Assembly (NCBI RefSeq): GCF_009861505.1 | Contig: NZ_WTFT01000002.1 | Location: 124,001-188,000 of the forward strand | DNA length: 64,000 bases | Origin: Pseudomonas izuensis | GTDB lineage: Bacteria > Pseudomonadota > Gammaproteobacteria > Pseudomonadales > Pseudomonadaceae | Direction of reading: 5' to 3' | Part shown: positions 34,885 to 42,965 of the stretch, piece after piece | Numbering within the stretch: position 1 is the first letter of the stretch | Layout of the letters: the number at the start of each line of letters is the position of its first letter | Translations under genes and position numbers: made by a program | The notes under the pieces: generated by a model | What the model was told of the DNA's origin: nothing | The model's input: the letters and a program-made list of their open reading frames with translations, nothing else | The model's database searches: none

Positions 34885-36480
34885 TCACGGGTTTTTCAAA
34901 CGTTCGGCCAAGGAAGTGGCCAGTTGCGCTGTCAGGCCATAGACCGACAATTGCGGGTTTGCGCCAATGCTGGTGGGGAACAGCGAGCCATCATGTATCG
35001 ACAAATTGCCCAGTTGATGATGCCGGCCAAGGCTGTCGGTCACGGCGTTTTTCGGGTCTTCGCCCATGGCGCAACCACCCATCACATGGGCGCTGCCCAA
35101 CCGCGTGCGGTACAACTCCAGGCTGAGGCTGTCGATCAGCGTGCGCGCTTCGCCCAGGCTTTTTACATACCGCGCATCGGCGTGCATCGGCATGACCGCA
35201 TTGGCGCCGCCGGCGAACTGGATCTCGGCCATGCTGTGGAACGCCCGGCGCAGCCCTTCCCAGACATAGGGTGAAACCGGGTAATCGAGCACCGGCGTGC
35301 CGTCGCCGCGCAACTCGACGCTGCCTCCGGGGCTGTCGGGGTGGAACCCGTCACGCAGCAACGCCAGCATCGCGTGGGTGTGGGGCAGGTTGGCCATGTG
35401 CTGCGCATTTTCCTGGCCGAAACCGCCGAGTAGCGTCGCCGCCAGTGCCGGGTGCAGCGGAGGAACCTCCAGCTTGTAGCCGATTTTGCCGGTGGTGCCG
35501 TCCTGCCATTGGAAATGATCGGAGTAAATCGACTGCGGCGCCCCGTAGAACGGGTTGATCACCTCGTCGAACAGCCCGGCGGACATGTTCACCACATGCA
35601 GAAAGGTCCGTTTGCCCAGGCGTTGGTGCGGATCCGGCGCCTCGGAACGCAACAACAGCGCCGGGCTGTTGATCCCGCCGCCAGCCAATACGTAATGCCG
35701 TGCCTTGACCGTAATGCTGCGACCCGTGGGCTGGACGCAGCGTTCGTCCATCGCCACGCATTGCAGCCCGGTGACCTTGTCACCGCTGATGAGGAGCTTT
35801 TCGGCACGGGCCAGGTAGAGCAACTCACCGCCCTTTTCCAGGGTGGCGGGAATGGTGGTAACCATCATCGATTGCTTGGCATTGGTCGGGCAGCCCATGC
35901 CGCAATAGCCGAGGTTCCAGCAGCCGCGCACATTGCGCGGGATGACATGCCAGCTGTAGTCGAGCTTTTCGCAGCCTTTGCGGATAACGTCGTTGTTGGC
36001 GTTGGGCGGGACCCTCCACGGGGCGACGCCAAGGCGCTGCTCCATTTTCTCGAACCACGGTGCCATGTCCGCCGGGCTGTGGCCTTTCACGTTGTGCTCT
36101 TTGGCCCAGTGTTCCAGGGTAGCTTCAGGGGTGCGGAAACTGGACGTCCAGTTGATCAACGTGGTGCCGCCCACGGCCCGTCCCTGGAGGATGGTGATCG
36201 CACCGTCCTTGCTCATGCGCCCGATGCCTTCCTGATAGAGGCTGGCGTAGGCCTGGTCTTCAAGCAGCTTGAAGTCGCTGCTGGTCTTGAGCGGGCCTTC
36301 TTCGATCAGCAGCACTTTGTAGCCCGCCGCGCTGAGAATTTCAGCGGTGGTCCCGCCGCCGGCGCCACTGCCGATGATCGCTACATCCGCTTCCAGGACC
36401 AGGTCCTGGGTCAGTCGCGAGCCATCATGGGTTTTCCAGCCACGGGCCATGCCTTCGCGGAACGGGTCGGGTACGGGCAT
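34885..36480 (-). CDS. laoA: GMC-type alcohol oxidase/dehydrogenase LaoA
   Basis: FAD-dependent GMC oxidoreductase, 531 residues. The dinucleotide fold IIGSGAGGGTTAEIL is at about 35-49. GCWNLGYCGMGCPTNAKQS, a Cys cluster typical of the long-chain-alcohol branch, lies near residue 200. The C-terminal His-containing region is DPKNAVTDSLGRHHQLGNL. By position and partners it matches PAO1 PA0364, described as LaoA, which oxidises long-chain alcohols to aldehydes for LaoB. It is the last gene of a minus-strand set; a REP pair lies between it and laoC. Membrane location through LaoC is inference. Confidence 0.85.
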   Translation of the reverse strand: MPVPDPFREGMARGWKTHDGSRLTQDLVLEADVAIIGSGAGGGTTAEILSAAGYKVLLIEEGPLKTSSDFKLLEDQAYASLYQEGIGRMSKDGAITILQGRAVGGTTLINWTSSFRTPEATLEHWAKEHNVKGHSPADMAPWFEKMEQRLGVAPWRVPPNANNDVIRKGCEKLDYSWHVIPRNVRGCWNLGYCGMGCPTNAKQSMMVTTIPATLEKGGELLYLARAEKLLISGDKVTGLQCVAMDERCVQPTGRSITVKARHYVLAGGGINSPALLLRSEAPDPHQRLGKRTFLHVVNMSAGLFDEVINPFYGAPQSIYSDHFQWQDGTTGKIGYKLEVPPLHPALAATLLGGFGQENAQHMANLPHTHAMLALLRDGFHPDSPGGSVELRGDGTPVLDYPVSPYVWEGLRRAFHSMAEIQFAGGANAVMPMHADARYVKSLGEARTLIDSLSLELYRTRLGSAHVMGGCAMGEDPKNAVTDSLGRHHQLGNLSIHDGSLFPTSIGANPQLSVYGLTAQLATSLAERLKNP

Positions 36481-36527
36481 ATTCAGGTTCTCTTATTATT
36501 TTGAATTGGGTGGTGATGCGGCTGACG

Positions 36528-36622
36528 CCATCGCGGGCAAGCCTGGCTCCCACAGGGTTTGAGTCGTTCACAAAAGGGTGGGCCACCTCAAACCTGTGGG
36601 AGCTAGGCTTGCCCGCGATGGG
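36528..36622. repeat. REP pair inside the lao operon
   Basis: Copies 36528-36557 and 36591-36622 have inward CTCCCACAGG ends and stems GGGCAAGCCTGGCTC versus GAGCTAGGCTTGCCC, which differ at one base. It lies between the codirectional laoC and laoA and may split or tune the message. Confidence 0.88.
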
Positions 36623-36634
36623 CGCGACGCGGTC

Positions 36635-37180
36635 TCAAACAGTCGGAGGCCCGGGATACCCGCAATGCGCCCATGATTCCTTGCGCCCATACCAGGCCAT
36701 CATCACCAGTTGCAACAAGGAGCTGTGGCCCATGCGCAGCAGGCTCAGCGAGCTGTTCTGCCAACGAGCGAGAAAATGCCGGATCTCGTCGCCGCCGGCA
36801 TTTTCCCAGCTGCCCCAGATGCCGGTGAGCGGTCCACGGGTCACGGCCATGCCCAGCACATCGAACAATTGGCGGGTCAGCTTGAGCATTTCCGGCGACA
36901 AGTGGTCGAGGCTGTAATCCAGGCTTTTCAAGGTGCCTTCGACCGCACCGGGCATGTGCTCAACGGCCACGGCACCGTCGAGCATCACCGGGATCAGCGC
37001 TCGCAGAAACAGCAGGTCGCCACTGCGCAGCGCCGCAAAACCGCTGGCCACAATGCTCGATGAACAGCCGCTGAGACTGGCCCCCAATCCGGCGGTGGCG
37101 AGAAAGGCGCTGGCGCCCAGGCTGAACTTGAGCAGGCCGCGCCGTGACAGCGCGGGAGAATCGCAAAGGCTTGGGCTCAT
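36635..37180 (-). CDS. laoC: Tat-signal protein LaoC
   Basis: A 181-residue exported protein. A twin-arginine signal is visible (Ser12-Arg-Arg-Gly-Leu-Leu-Lys18), followed by a hydrophobic core and LSGC (36-39), which resembles a lipobox. Such small Tat proteins accompany membrane-bound GMC dehydrogenases as a helper or anchor subunit. In PAO1 the equivalent PA0365 was named LaoC; its exact job is unclear. It lies 28 bp after laoB, followed by a REP pair and laoA. Confidence 0.78.
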   Translation of the reverse strand: MSPSLCDSPALSRRGLLKFSLGASAFLATAGLGASLSGCSSSIVASGFAALRSGDLLFLRALIPVMLDGAVAVEHMPGAVEGTLKSLDYSLDHLSPEMLKLTRQLFDVLGMAVTRGPLTGIWGSWENAGGDEIRHFLARWQNSSLSLLRMGHSSLLQLVMMAWYGRKESWAHCGYPGPPTV

Positions 37181-37208
37181 TATTGTTATTACCCGATGGT
37201 ATTGAGCG

Positions 37209-38639
37209 TTAGCGGATGAACAGCTTCTGGATCAGTTTCTGGATGGATTTGCCATACGGCGGGTAGATCAGTTTCGCCGCGTTGAAGCGTTGTTTGATCA
37301 GCACCCCCTTGGCCTTGCTGAACGTCAGGAAGCCTTCGTGGCCGTGGTAATGGCCCATGCCCGAGGGACCGATGCCGCCGAATGGCATGTCATCCTGGGC
37401 AACGTGCAGCAGCGTGTCGTTGAGGCATACACCACCGGAATGGGTTTCATGCAGCACGCGGTTCTGCTCGCGCTTGTCATAGCCGAAGTAATACAGCGCC
37501 AGTGGGCGAGGGCGCTGGTTGATGTAGGTAAATGCTTGATCCAGCTCCTTGTAGGGCACGATCGGCAGCAGCGGGCCGAAGATTTCGTCCTGCATCACCG
37601 TCATGTCGTCGCTGACGTTGAGCAGCAGGCTATGCCCCATGCGACGTCCCTGACCCTGTTCGAACAGCGGGACCAGCAATGCGCCTTTACTGGTGGCGTC
37701 GCTGATATAGCCGTTGAGTCGGGCCAGTTGTCGGTCATTGATGATGGCGGTGTAGTCCGGGTTGTCAGCCAGTGTCGGATAAAAGCCGCGTACCGCCTGG
37801 CGATAAGCCTCGACGAACGAACCGACACGGTCTTCCGGCACCAGCACATAGTCCGGGGCCACGCAGGTTTGCCCGGCGTTGAGGGTCTTGCCGAAGGCGA
37901 TGCGTTCGGCGGCATCCTTGAGCGGCACATCACGGGAAACGATAGCCGGGGACTTGCCGCCCAGTTCCAGGGTGACTGGGGTAAGGTTCTCCGCCGCCGC
38001 GCGCATCACGTGTTTGCCGATGCTGGTGGCACCTGTGAACAGCAAATGATCGAAACGCAGCCGGGAAAACGCCACGCCGATATCGGCCTCGCCCAGCACC
38101 ACGCAAACCAGGTCTTCGGGAAAGATTCGCCCCAGCAATTGCTTGAGCAACAAGCCGGTGGAAGGGGTCGATTCGCTGAGCTTGAGCATCACCCGATTGC
38201 CCGCCGACAACGCACCGACCAGTGGCCCCATGGCCAGGTACAACGGGTAGTTCCACGGCACGATCACCCCGACCACGCCCAGCGGCTGGTAAACCACTTT
38301 GGCCGAGGCAGGCTGGAAGGCCACGCCGACCTTGCGCCGCGAAGGACGCATCCAGTTTTTGAGGTGTCGACTGGCGTAATGGATGCCGTGCAGGCTGGGC
38401 ATCAACTCGGCGAGCAGGGTTTCATCGGCGCTGCGGTGGCTGAAATCCTGGCTGATCGCGTCGATCAGGGCCTGACGTTCGCTATTCAATAAATCACGCA
38501 ACGCCTTGAGCCATTGTTGGCGCTGTGCGGCAGGCGGCATGGGGTTGGCGGCGTAGGCGGCGCGCTGCGCGTCAAACAGGGCCTGGAGTTCTTCCAGAGG
38601 AAGCTGCAGATCTTTGAGGTAGGAAATTTCGGCAGTCAT
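37209..38639 (-). CDS. laoB: Aldehyde dehydrogenase LaoB
   Basis: NAD(P)-dependent aldehyde oxidation to the acid, 476 residues. The catalytic Cys is 259 (LNAGQTCVAPDYV) and the Glu base 225 (TLELGGKSPAIV); PWNYPLYLAMGPL (about 128-140) binds cofactor. The chain is similar to coniferyl-aldehyde dehydrogenases, the label many databases would give. The locus, however, points to oxidation of long-chain aldehydes made by LaoA. The C-terminus is basic and hydrophobic (PYGKSIQKLIQKLFIR), which could attach it to the membrane. First gene of the operon; its promoter is overlapped by a TetR-type dyad. Confidence 0.88.
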   Translation of the reverse strand: MTAEISYLKDLQLPLEELQALFDAQRAAYAANPMPPAAQRQQWLKALRDLLNSERQALIDAISQDFSHRSADETLLAELMPSLHGIHYASRHLKNWMRPSRRKVGVAFQPASAKVVYQPLGVVGVIVPWNYPLYLAMGPLVGALSAGNRVMLKLSESTPSTGLLLKQLLGRIFPEDLVCVVLGEADIGVAFSRLRFDHLLFTGATSIGKHVMRAAAENLTPVTLELGGKSPAIVSRDVPLKDAAERIAFGKTLNAGQTCVAPDYVLVPEDRVGSFVEAYRQAVRGFYPTLADNPDYTAIINDRQLARLNGYISDATSKGALLVPLFEQGQGRRMGHSLLLNVSDDMTVMQDEIFGPLLPIVPYKELDQAFTYINQRPRPLALYYFGYDKREQNRVLHETHSGGVCLNDTLLHVAQDDMPFGGIGPSGMGHYHGHEGFLTFSKAKGVLIKQRFNAAKLIYPPYGKSIQKLIQKLFIR

Positions 38640-38668
38640 GGTCGGCTCCGGATTTATTGTAATAAGGC

Positions 38669-38696
38669 ACTTTCTAGAGTCTATACTCTATAAAGT
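38669..38696. promoter_or_regulatory. LaoR operator over the laoB promoter
   Basis: Arms ACTTTCTAGAG (38669-38679) and CTCTATAAAGT (38686-38696) match at 10 of 11 positions around a 6-base centre. On the minus strand, -35 TTGACT (38699-38694) and -10 TAGAAA (38676-38671) with a 17-bp spacer overlap it almost fully. The site lies about 30 bp before laoB and 90 bp before laoR. A repressor here would block RNA polymerase. Confidence 0.82.
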
Positions 38697-38785
38697 CAAA
38701 TGACATCCAGGCGCAGCTTTGTTTTATCCCTGTCCGGATAGGTCGTAAGATGCCCGTCAACGCACTCTGAATTTAAGCTCAAGCC

Positions 38786-39457
38786 ATGGCCCCAAGGATA
38801 AAAACCAGCGAGCGCATCGTGCAGAACAGCCTTGAACTGTTCAATCAGCAGGGCGAGCGCAGCATCAGCACCAACCACATTGCTGCCCACATGGAAATTT
38901 CCCCGGGCAACCTGTACTACCACTTCCCCAATAAGCAGGCGATCATCGCCGTGCTGTTCAGCGAGTACGAAAGCCTGGTAGACAGCTTTCTGCGTCCGCC
39001 CCAGGGCCGGGCGGCGACAGTGGAAGACAAGCGCTTCTACCTCAAGGAGTTGCTCTCGGCGATGTGGCGTTACCGGTTTTTGCATCGCGACCTCGAGCAC
39101 TTGCTCGACAGCGATCCGGACCTGGCCGGGCGCTATCGACGTTTTTCCCAGCGATGCCTGATCCAGGGCACGCACATCTACGAAGGCTTCGTCGACGCCG
39201 GCATCCTGAAGATGAATCGGGTGCAGATCGAGTCCCTGACCCTCAATGCCTGGATCATCCTCACGTCCTGGGTGCGTTTTTTGTGCACCACGCGGGAAAA
39301 CTCCAGCCACCTCAGCGAGCAGGCGATCAAGCGCGGTGTTTATCAGGTGCTGGTGCTGGAAGCCGGGTTTGTCACCGATCAGGCGCGCGAGGCGGTCGAC
39401 GCGTTGTTCGAGGAGTTTTACGTGCCGCTGGCCCAGGCACTGGAAGAAGTACAGTAG
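38786..39457 (+). CDS. laoR: TetR-family repressor LaoR
   Basis: A 223-residue TetR regulator. Helix-turn-helix at about 8-54 (ERIVQNSLELFNQQGERS, then HMEISPGNLYYHFPNKQAI). The remaining helices form the ligand pocket. It is divergent from laoBCA, and the matching PAO1 gene PA0367 was described as LaoR, a repressor relieved by long-chain aldehydes (from memory). The 146-bp gap contains one near-perfect dyad. Autoregulation is plausible but not shown by the site, which lies 90 bp away. Confidence 0.86.
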   Translation: MAPRIKTSERIVQNSLELFNQQGERSISTNHIAAHMEISPGNLYYHFPNKQAIIAVLFSEYESLVDSFLRPPQGRAATVEDKRFYLKELLSAMWRYRFLHRDLEHLLDSDPDLAGRYRRFSQRCLIQGTHIYEGFVDAGILKMNRVQIESLTLNAWIILTSWVRFLCTTRENSSHLSEQAIKRGVYQVLVLEAGFVTDQAREAVDALFEEFYVPLAQALEEVQ

Positions 39458-39485
39458 GTTCGAAACCTAATCAAAGGAGCCTGTT

Positions 39486-40340
39486 ATGCCCATTGCGCAA
39501 CTGATCAGCCCGCAAGCGTTGGACCTGAAAAAGGAGCAGCCAGGGCTGGTGATTCTGGATTGTCGTTTTGCCTTGGAAGACCCGGATTATGGTCAGCGCA
39601 GCTATGCGCAAGGTCACATCGCCGGGTCGGGTTTTGCCGATCTTGAGCGTGATCTCAGCGGCAAAGTGGTCAAGGGGGTGACCGGGCGTCATCCATTGCC
39701 CGAGCCGGCCGACCTGATCGAGCGTTTGCAGGCCTGGGGCATCGACAACGACAGCGAAGTGGTTTTGTACGATGACGGTCCGGGCGCCTACGCGGCGCGG
39801 GCCTGGTGGTTGCTGGCCTGGTTGGGCAAGCGTGACGGGGTGTTCATCCTCGATGGCGGGCTCAAGGCCTGGCACGCGGCGGGTTTGCCCTTGAGTCTTG
39901 ACGCACCAGCGAACAATCGCGGCAGCTTTACCGGAACGCCTGACGCTTCACTGTTGCTCAGTGCCGAAGAATTGCACAAACGCCTCGACAAGCCCGAGTT
40001 GACCCTGCTCGACGCCCGCGCCTTGCCGCGTTTCAAGGGTGAAATGGAGCCGATCGACCCGATTGCCGGACACATTCCCGGCGCGCAATGCGCTGCGTTC
40101 ACCGACAACCTGGGCGCCGATGGGCGTTTCCTGCCGGGCGATCAACTCAAGCAGCGATTCGCCGCGAAACTGGGTGACCGTTCGCCGAATGATCTGGTGG
40201 CGTATTGCGGGTCCGGAGTGACAGCGTGCCATAACCTGTTTGCCCTGTGCCTGGCCGGTTATCCACTGGGTGCGTTGTATGCCGGGTCGTGGAGCGAGTG
40301 GATCAATGATCCTGGGCGCGGAATCGCCACCGGCGTCTGA
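39486..40340 (+). CDS. sseA: 3-Mercaptopyruvate-type sulfurtransferase
   Basis: Two rhodanese domains (about 8-140 and 160-284), 284 residues, no signal peptide, so cytoplasmic. The active loop in the second domain is YCGSGVTACHN with the catalytic Cys at 241; the CGSGVTA pattern marks mercaptopyruvate sulfurtransferases, while thiosulfate sulfurtransferases have CRKGVT. The first domain has lost its Cys, as usual. A good ribosome site (AAAGGAGCC) precedes the ATG. It is placed 28 bp after laoR; co-transcription is possible but functionally unexplained. Confidence 0.88.
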   Translation: MPIAQLISPQALDLKKEQPGLVILDCRFALEDPDYGQRSYAQGHIAGSGFADLERDLSGKVVKGVTGRHPLPEPADLIERLQAWGIDNDSEVVLYDDGPGAYAARAWWLLAWLGKRDGVFILDGGLKAWHAAGLPLSLDAPANNRGSFTGTPDASLLLSAEELHKRLDKPELTLLDARALPRFKGEMEPIDPIAGHIPGAQCAAFTDNLGADGRFLPGDQLKQRFAAKLGDRSPNDLVAYCGSGVTACHNLFALCLAGYPLGALYAGSWSEWINDPGRGIATGV

Positions 40341-40354
40341 TCACCGCAATCCCC

Positions 40355-40445
40355 TTGTAGGAGTGAGCCTGCTCGCGATGGCGGAGTGCCAGTCGACTGA
40401 GATGTTGACTGACACACCGCCATCGCGAGCAGGCTCGCTCCTACA
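40355..40445. repeat. REP pair before the AraC gene
   Basis: Copies 40355-40381 and 40418-40445 have GAGCCTGCTCGC stems and outward TGTAGGAG ends. The left copy has GTGAGCC opposite GGCTCGC. It lies in a convergent gap. Confidence 0.88.
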
Positions 40446-41291
40446 TTAGAGACGTGCCGTGATTAATTGCCGGGCACTGCGATACGCCCCCGGCCCCACC
40501 CCATATACCTGCTTGAACTGCCGACTCAGATGGCTCTGGTCGGCAAACCCCAGCTGCGTGGCAACTTCCAGTGGCAAGCATCCTCCCTGCAACAACGCCC
40601 GTGCCCGGGCAATGCGCTGTTGCATCAGCCAGGTGTGCGGCGGCATGCCGGTGGCGCGGCGAAATACCCGGGCGAAGTGAAAGGGCGACAGATTCACCGC
40701 TGCCGCCAATTCTTCCAGCGAAGGCGGTGCCGCCAGCTGCGCGTACAGCAGCTCCTTGGCCAGCGTCACCGCCCGGTGTTCCTTGCCCGGCTTGCCGGCA
40801 TCCGCAACGGCCGCATGACGCTGCAACAATGACAGCATCAGCTCGCGCCAGGCCGTCTGCTGTTGCAGGGCCGTGGATGGGCTTTCCAACAAGCGATGCA
40901 ATTGGCAGAAACCGTTGACCAGGTCCGGGTCGCGGTACAGCGTGGCGCCAAACACCGGGAGGTTGTGGGTCGGCAGTTCGAGTTCGGCGAGCAACGACAG
41001 AATCTGGCGGCTGTCCGGATAAAACGCCCGATACAACCAACCGTCTTCCGTACCCTTGTGACCGGTGTGCAGTTCGTCCGGATTGATCAGCACCAGCGTG
41101 CCGCTGCCCGCCAGGTGCTCGGCACCGCGATAGCGGTAACGCTGGGCACCGGCCATGATCATGCCGATCACGTAGCCGTCATGCACGTGGGGCGCGAAAC
41201 GGTGTTCGATGTAGCGCGCCGACAATAATTCGACCCCGGCCAATGGCGCCGTTTGCCAGAAATGGATCGATTCGCCCTGATCGGTCCCCAT
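40446..41291 (-). CDS. AraC-family regulator
   Basis: A 281-residue transcription regulator. The N-terminal cupin-like sensor (about 15-150) contains HVHDGYVIGMI and LINPDELHTGH. The C-terminal double helix-turn-helix (about 185-280) has SLEELAAAVNLSPFHFARVF and EVATQLGFADQSHLSRQFKQ. The ligand is unknown. It begins 3 bp after the upstream YheT-type gene, so they are co-transcribed; the physiological link is not obvious. It ends right at a REP pair. Confidence 0.88.
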   Translation of the reverse strand: MGTDQGESIHFWQTAPLAGVELLSARYIEHRFAPHVHDGYVIGMIMAGAQRYRYRGAEHLAGSGTLVLINPDELHTGHKGTEDGWLYRAFYPDSRQILSLLAELELPTHNLPVFGATLYRDPDLVNGFCQLHRLLESPSTALQQQTAWRELMLSLLQRHAAVADAGKPGKEHRAVTLAKELLYAQLAAPPSLEELAAAVNLSPFHFARVFRRATGMPPHTWLMQQRIARARALLQGGCLPLEVATQLGFADQSHLSRQFKQVYGVGPGAYRSARQLITARL

Positions 41292-41294
41292 GAC

Positions 41295-42293
41295 TTACTC
41301 GCGCCTCACTGTGGCCAGCCACTGGGGTATGCGCCGTTCCAGGTAGTAACCCGGCTGCCGGACCGAGCCGTCGACAAACCCGACATGCCCACCCCTGGCC
41401 TGTAATTCGAATTGCGTGCAGGCGGACAACTCATCGGTTTGCGGCAGGCTGTGGGGAAAGACAAAGGGATCGTCGGCTGCCTGAATAATCAGGGTCGGCG
41501 TATGAATTTCCCCGAGGAAATAGCGACTCGACGCGCGACGATAGTAATCCTCTGCATCGACGAAGCCGTTCAGTGGCGCGGTCACCCGGCCATCGAAATC
41601 CCAGAACGTGCGCAGGTTTTCCAGCGAGCCCAGCGCTGCCAGTGCCGCCAGGCCATCCTCGCGCCCGTCATGCTGGAATTGGCGTTGCTTGTTCTTGATG
41701 TAGGCCAGCATCTCGCGCATGAAATGCGCCTGATAGACCTTCGAGAAACCCTGGCCGATCCGGTCGGCGCACTGATCCAGGCGAAACGGTACCGATACCG
41801 CCACTGCGCCGAGCACGCCGCTGTCATGGCCGCTCTCGCCCAGATGCTTGAGCAGGACATTACCCCCCAGGGAATAACCGACCGCGTACAACGGCGCGAG
41901 AGGCCGTTTGGCCCGCAGGTGCTGGATGGTTTCGGCCAGGTCTTCGCTGGCGCCGGAATGGTAGCTGCGCGGCAATAGATTGGGCTCGCCGGAGCAGCCG
42001 CGCCAGTTCAGCGCAACGCTGGCCCAGCCCCGGTCACCCAATGCTTTTTGCATCCCGGCCACGTAAGGCGAATTCGACGAACCGGTCAGCCCGTGCAGCA
42101 CCAGCACCAAGGGCGCATCTGCGCTGTGCGGGCCATGCCAGTCGAGGTCGAGGAAATCACCATCCTCCAGCCACAAACGTTCACGTTCGCGCTGGATATG
42201 AGTCGTTTTGCGCCACAGCGGTCCCCACAAGGTTTGCAAGTGCGGGTTGCCAAGGCCGAAGGCGGGGGTGAAGCGTTCTGACGGATGGGACAC
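41295..42293 (-). CDS. Alpha/beta hydrolase, YheT family
   Basis: A 332-residue hydrolase of the YheT/ABHD group, likely an esterase. The nucleophile elbow is YSLGGNVLLKHLG near residue 145, preceded by LVLVLHGLTGSSNSPYV (oxyanion region); the acid is in IIQAADDPFVFP and the His in ARGGHVGFVDG. These proteins have no firmly known substrate. It is followed by the AraC gene within 3 bp, and a stem-loop separates it from rsmD. Confidence 0.9.
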   Translation of the reverse strand: MSHPSERFTPAFGLGNPHLQTLWGPLWRKTTHIQRERERLWLEDGDFLDLDWHGPHSADAPLVLVLHGLTGSSNSPYVAGMQKALGDRGWASVALNWRGCSGEPNLLPRSYHSGASEDLAETIQHLRAKRPLAPLYAVGYSLGGNVLLKHLGESGHDSGVLGAVAVSVPFRLDQCADRIGQGFSKVYQAHFMREMLAYIKNKQRQFQHDGREDGLAALAALGSLENLRTFWDFDGRVTAPLNGFVDAEDYYRRASSRYFLGEIHTPTLIIQAADDPFVFPHSLPQTDELSACTQFELQARGGHVGFVDGSVRQPGYYLERRIPQWLATVRRE

Positions 42294-42312
42294 GATTGTT
42301 CTCGAAGCCGCA

Positions 42313-42338
42313 GCACACGCCTGGTTAGAGGCGTGCGC
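42313..42338. terminator. Stem-loop after rsmD
   Basis: GCACACGCCT (42313-42322) pairs with AGGCGTGCGC (42329-42338) with one mismatch around a 6-base loop, about 20 bp after the rsmD stop. No T-tract is present on the minus strand, so termination is probably weak. Confidence 0.45.
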
Positions 42339-42356
42339 TTTGTTCAGGCCGGTCGA

Positions 42357-42965
42357 TCAGCCGGCGATCTCTGCCATACGTTGCCACAACGAATAATAGA
42401 CCCGCCCGGACTTTTGCTCCCGGTGCAAGCGCCAGTTGCCCGGCAGGCCGAGTGTCGACGGTGCGGATTCGCTCTCGGTGTACACCCAGGCATCCTCGGC
42501 CAGCCACTGGCGTTCTTCGAGCAACTTGCACACGGCGGGCAGCAGGTTCTGGTTGAACGGCGGGTCGAGGAACACCAGGTCATAGGCCGTTGCTGTTTGG
42601 GTTTCCAGGTAGCGCAGGGCATCGGCGGTCTGGACCTGGCCAGTGGTGCAACGCAGCGTGCCCAGGTGCTCCTTGAGGCTGGACACCGCAAGGCTGCTGG
42701 CGTCCAGCGCCTGGCCCATGGCTGCGCCGCGGGACAAGGCTTCCAGAAACAGCGCGCCGCTGCCGGTGAACGGGTCGAGCACCTTGGCACCTGGAACGTA
42801 CGGCGCGAGCCAGTTGAACAGGGTTTCACGCACCCGGTCCGGCGTCGGGCGCAGGCCCGGGGCATCGGGGAAGCTCAGCTTGCGGCTGCGCCATTCGCCA
42901 CCGATGATGCGCAACTGGTTGACGCCGTTGTGCACGGGCTTTTTGGATTTCGATTGAGTGGCCAT
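42357..42965 (-). CDS. rsmD: 16S rRNA m2G966 methyltransferase
   Basis: SAM-dependent N2-guanine methylase of the small-subunit rRNA, 202 residues. The N-terminal RIIGGEWRSRKLSFP and RPTPDRVRETLFNWL are signatures of RsmD. The SAM-binding loop is DPFTGSGALFLEALSRGA and the catalytic motif is FLDPPFN. Its ATG shares the last A of the preceding M16 stop (TAATG). Grouping with the M16 pair and ftsY locus is the common Pseudomonas order. Confidence 0.95.
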   Translation of the reverse strand: MATQSKSKKPVHNGVNQLRIIGGEWRSRKLSFPDAPGLRPTPDRVRETLFNWLAPYVPGAKVLDPFTGSGALFLEALSRGAAMGQALDASSLAVSSLKEHLGTLRCTTGQVQTADALRYLETQTATAYDLVFLDPPFNQNLLPAVCKLLEERQWLAEDAWVYTESESAPSTLGLPGNWRLHREQKSGRVYYSLWQRMAEIAG

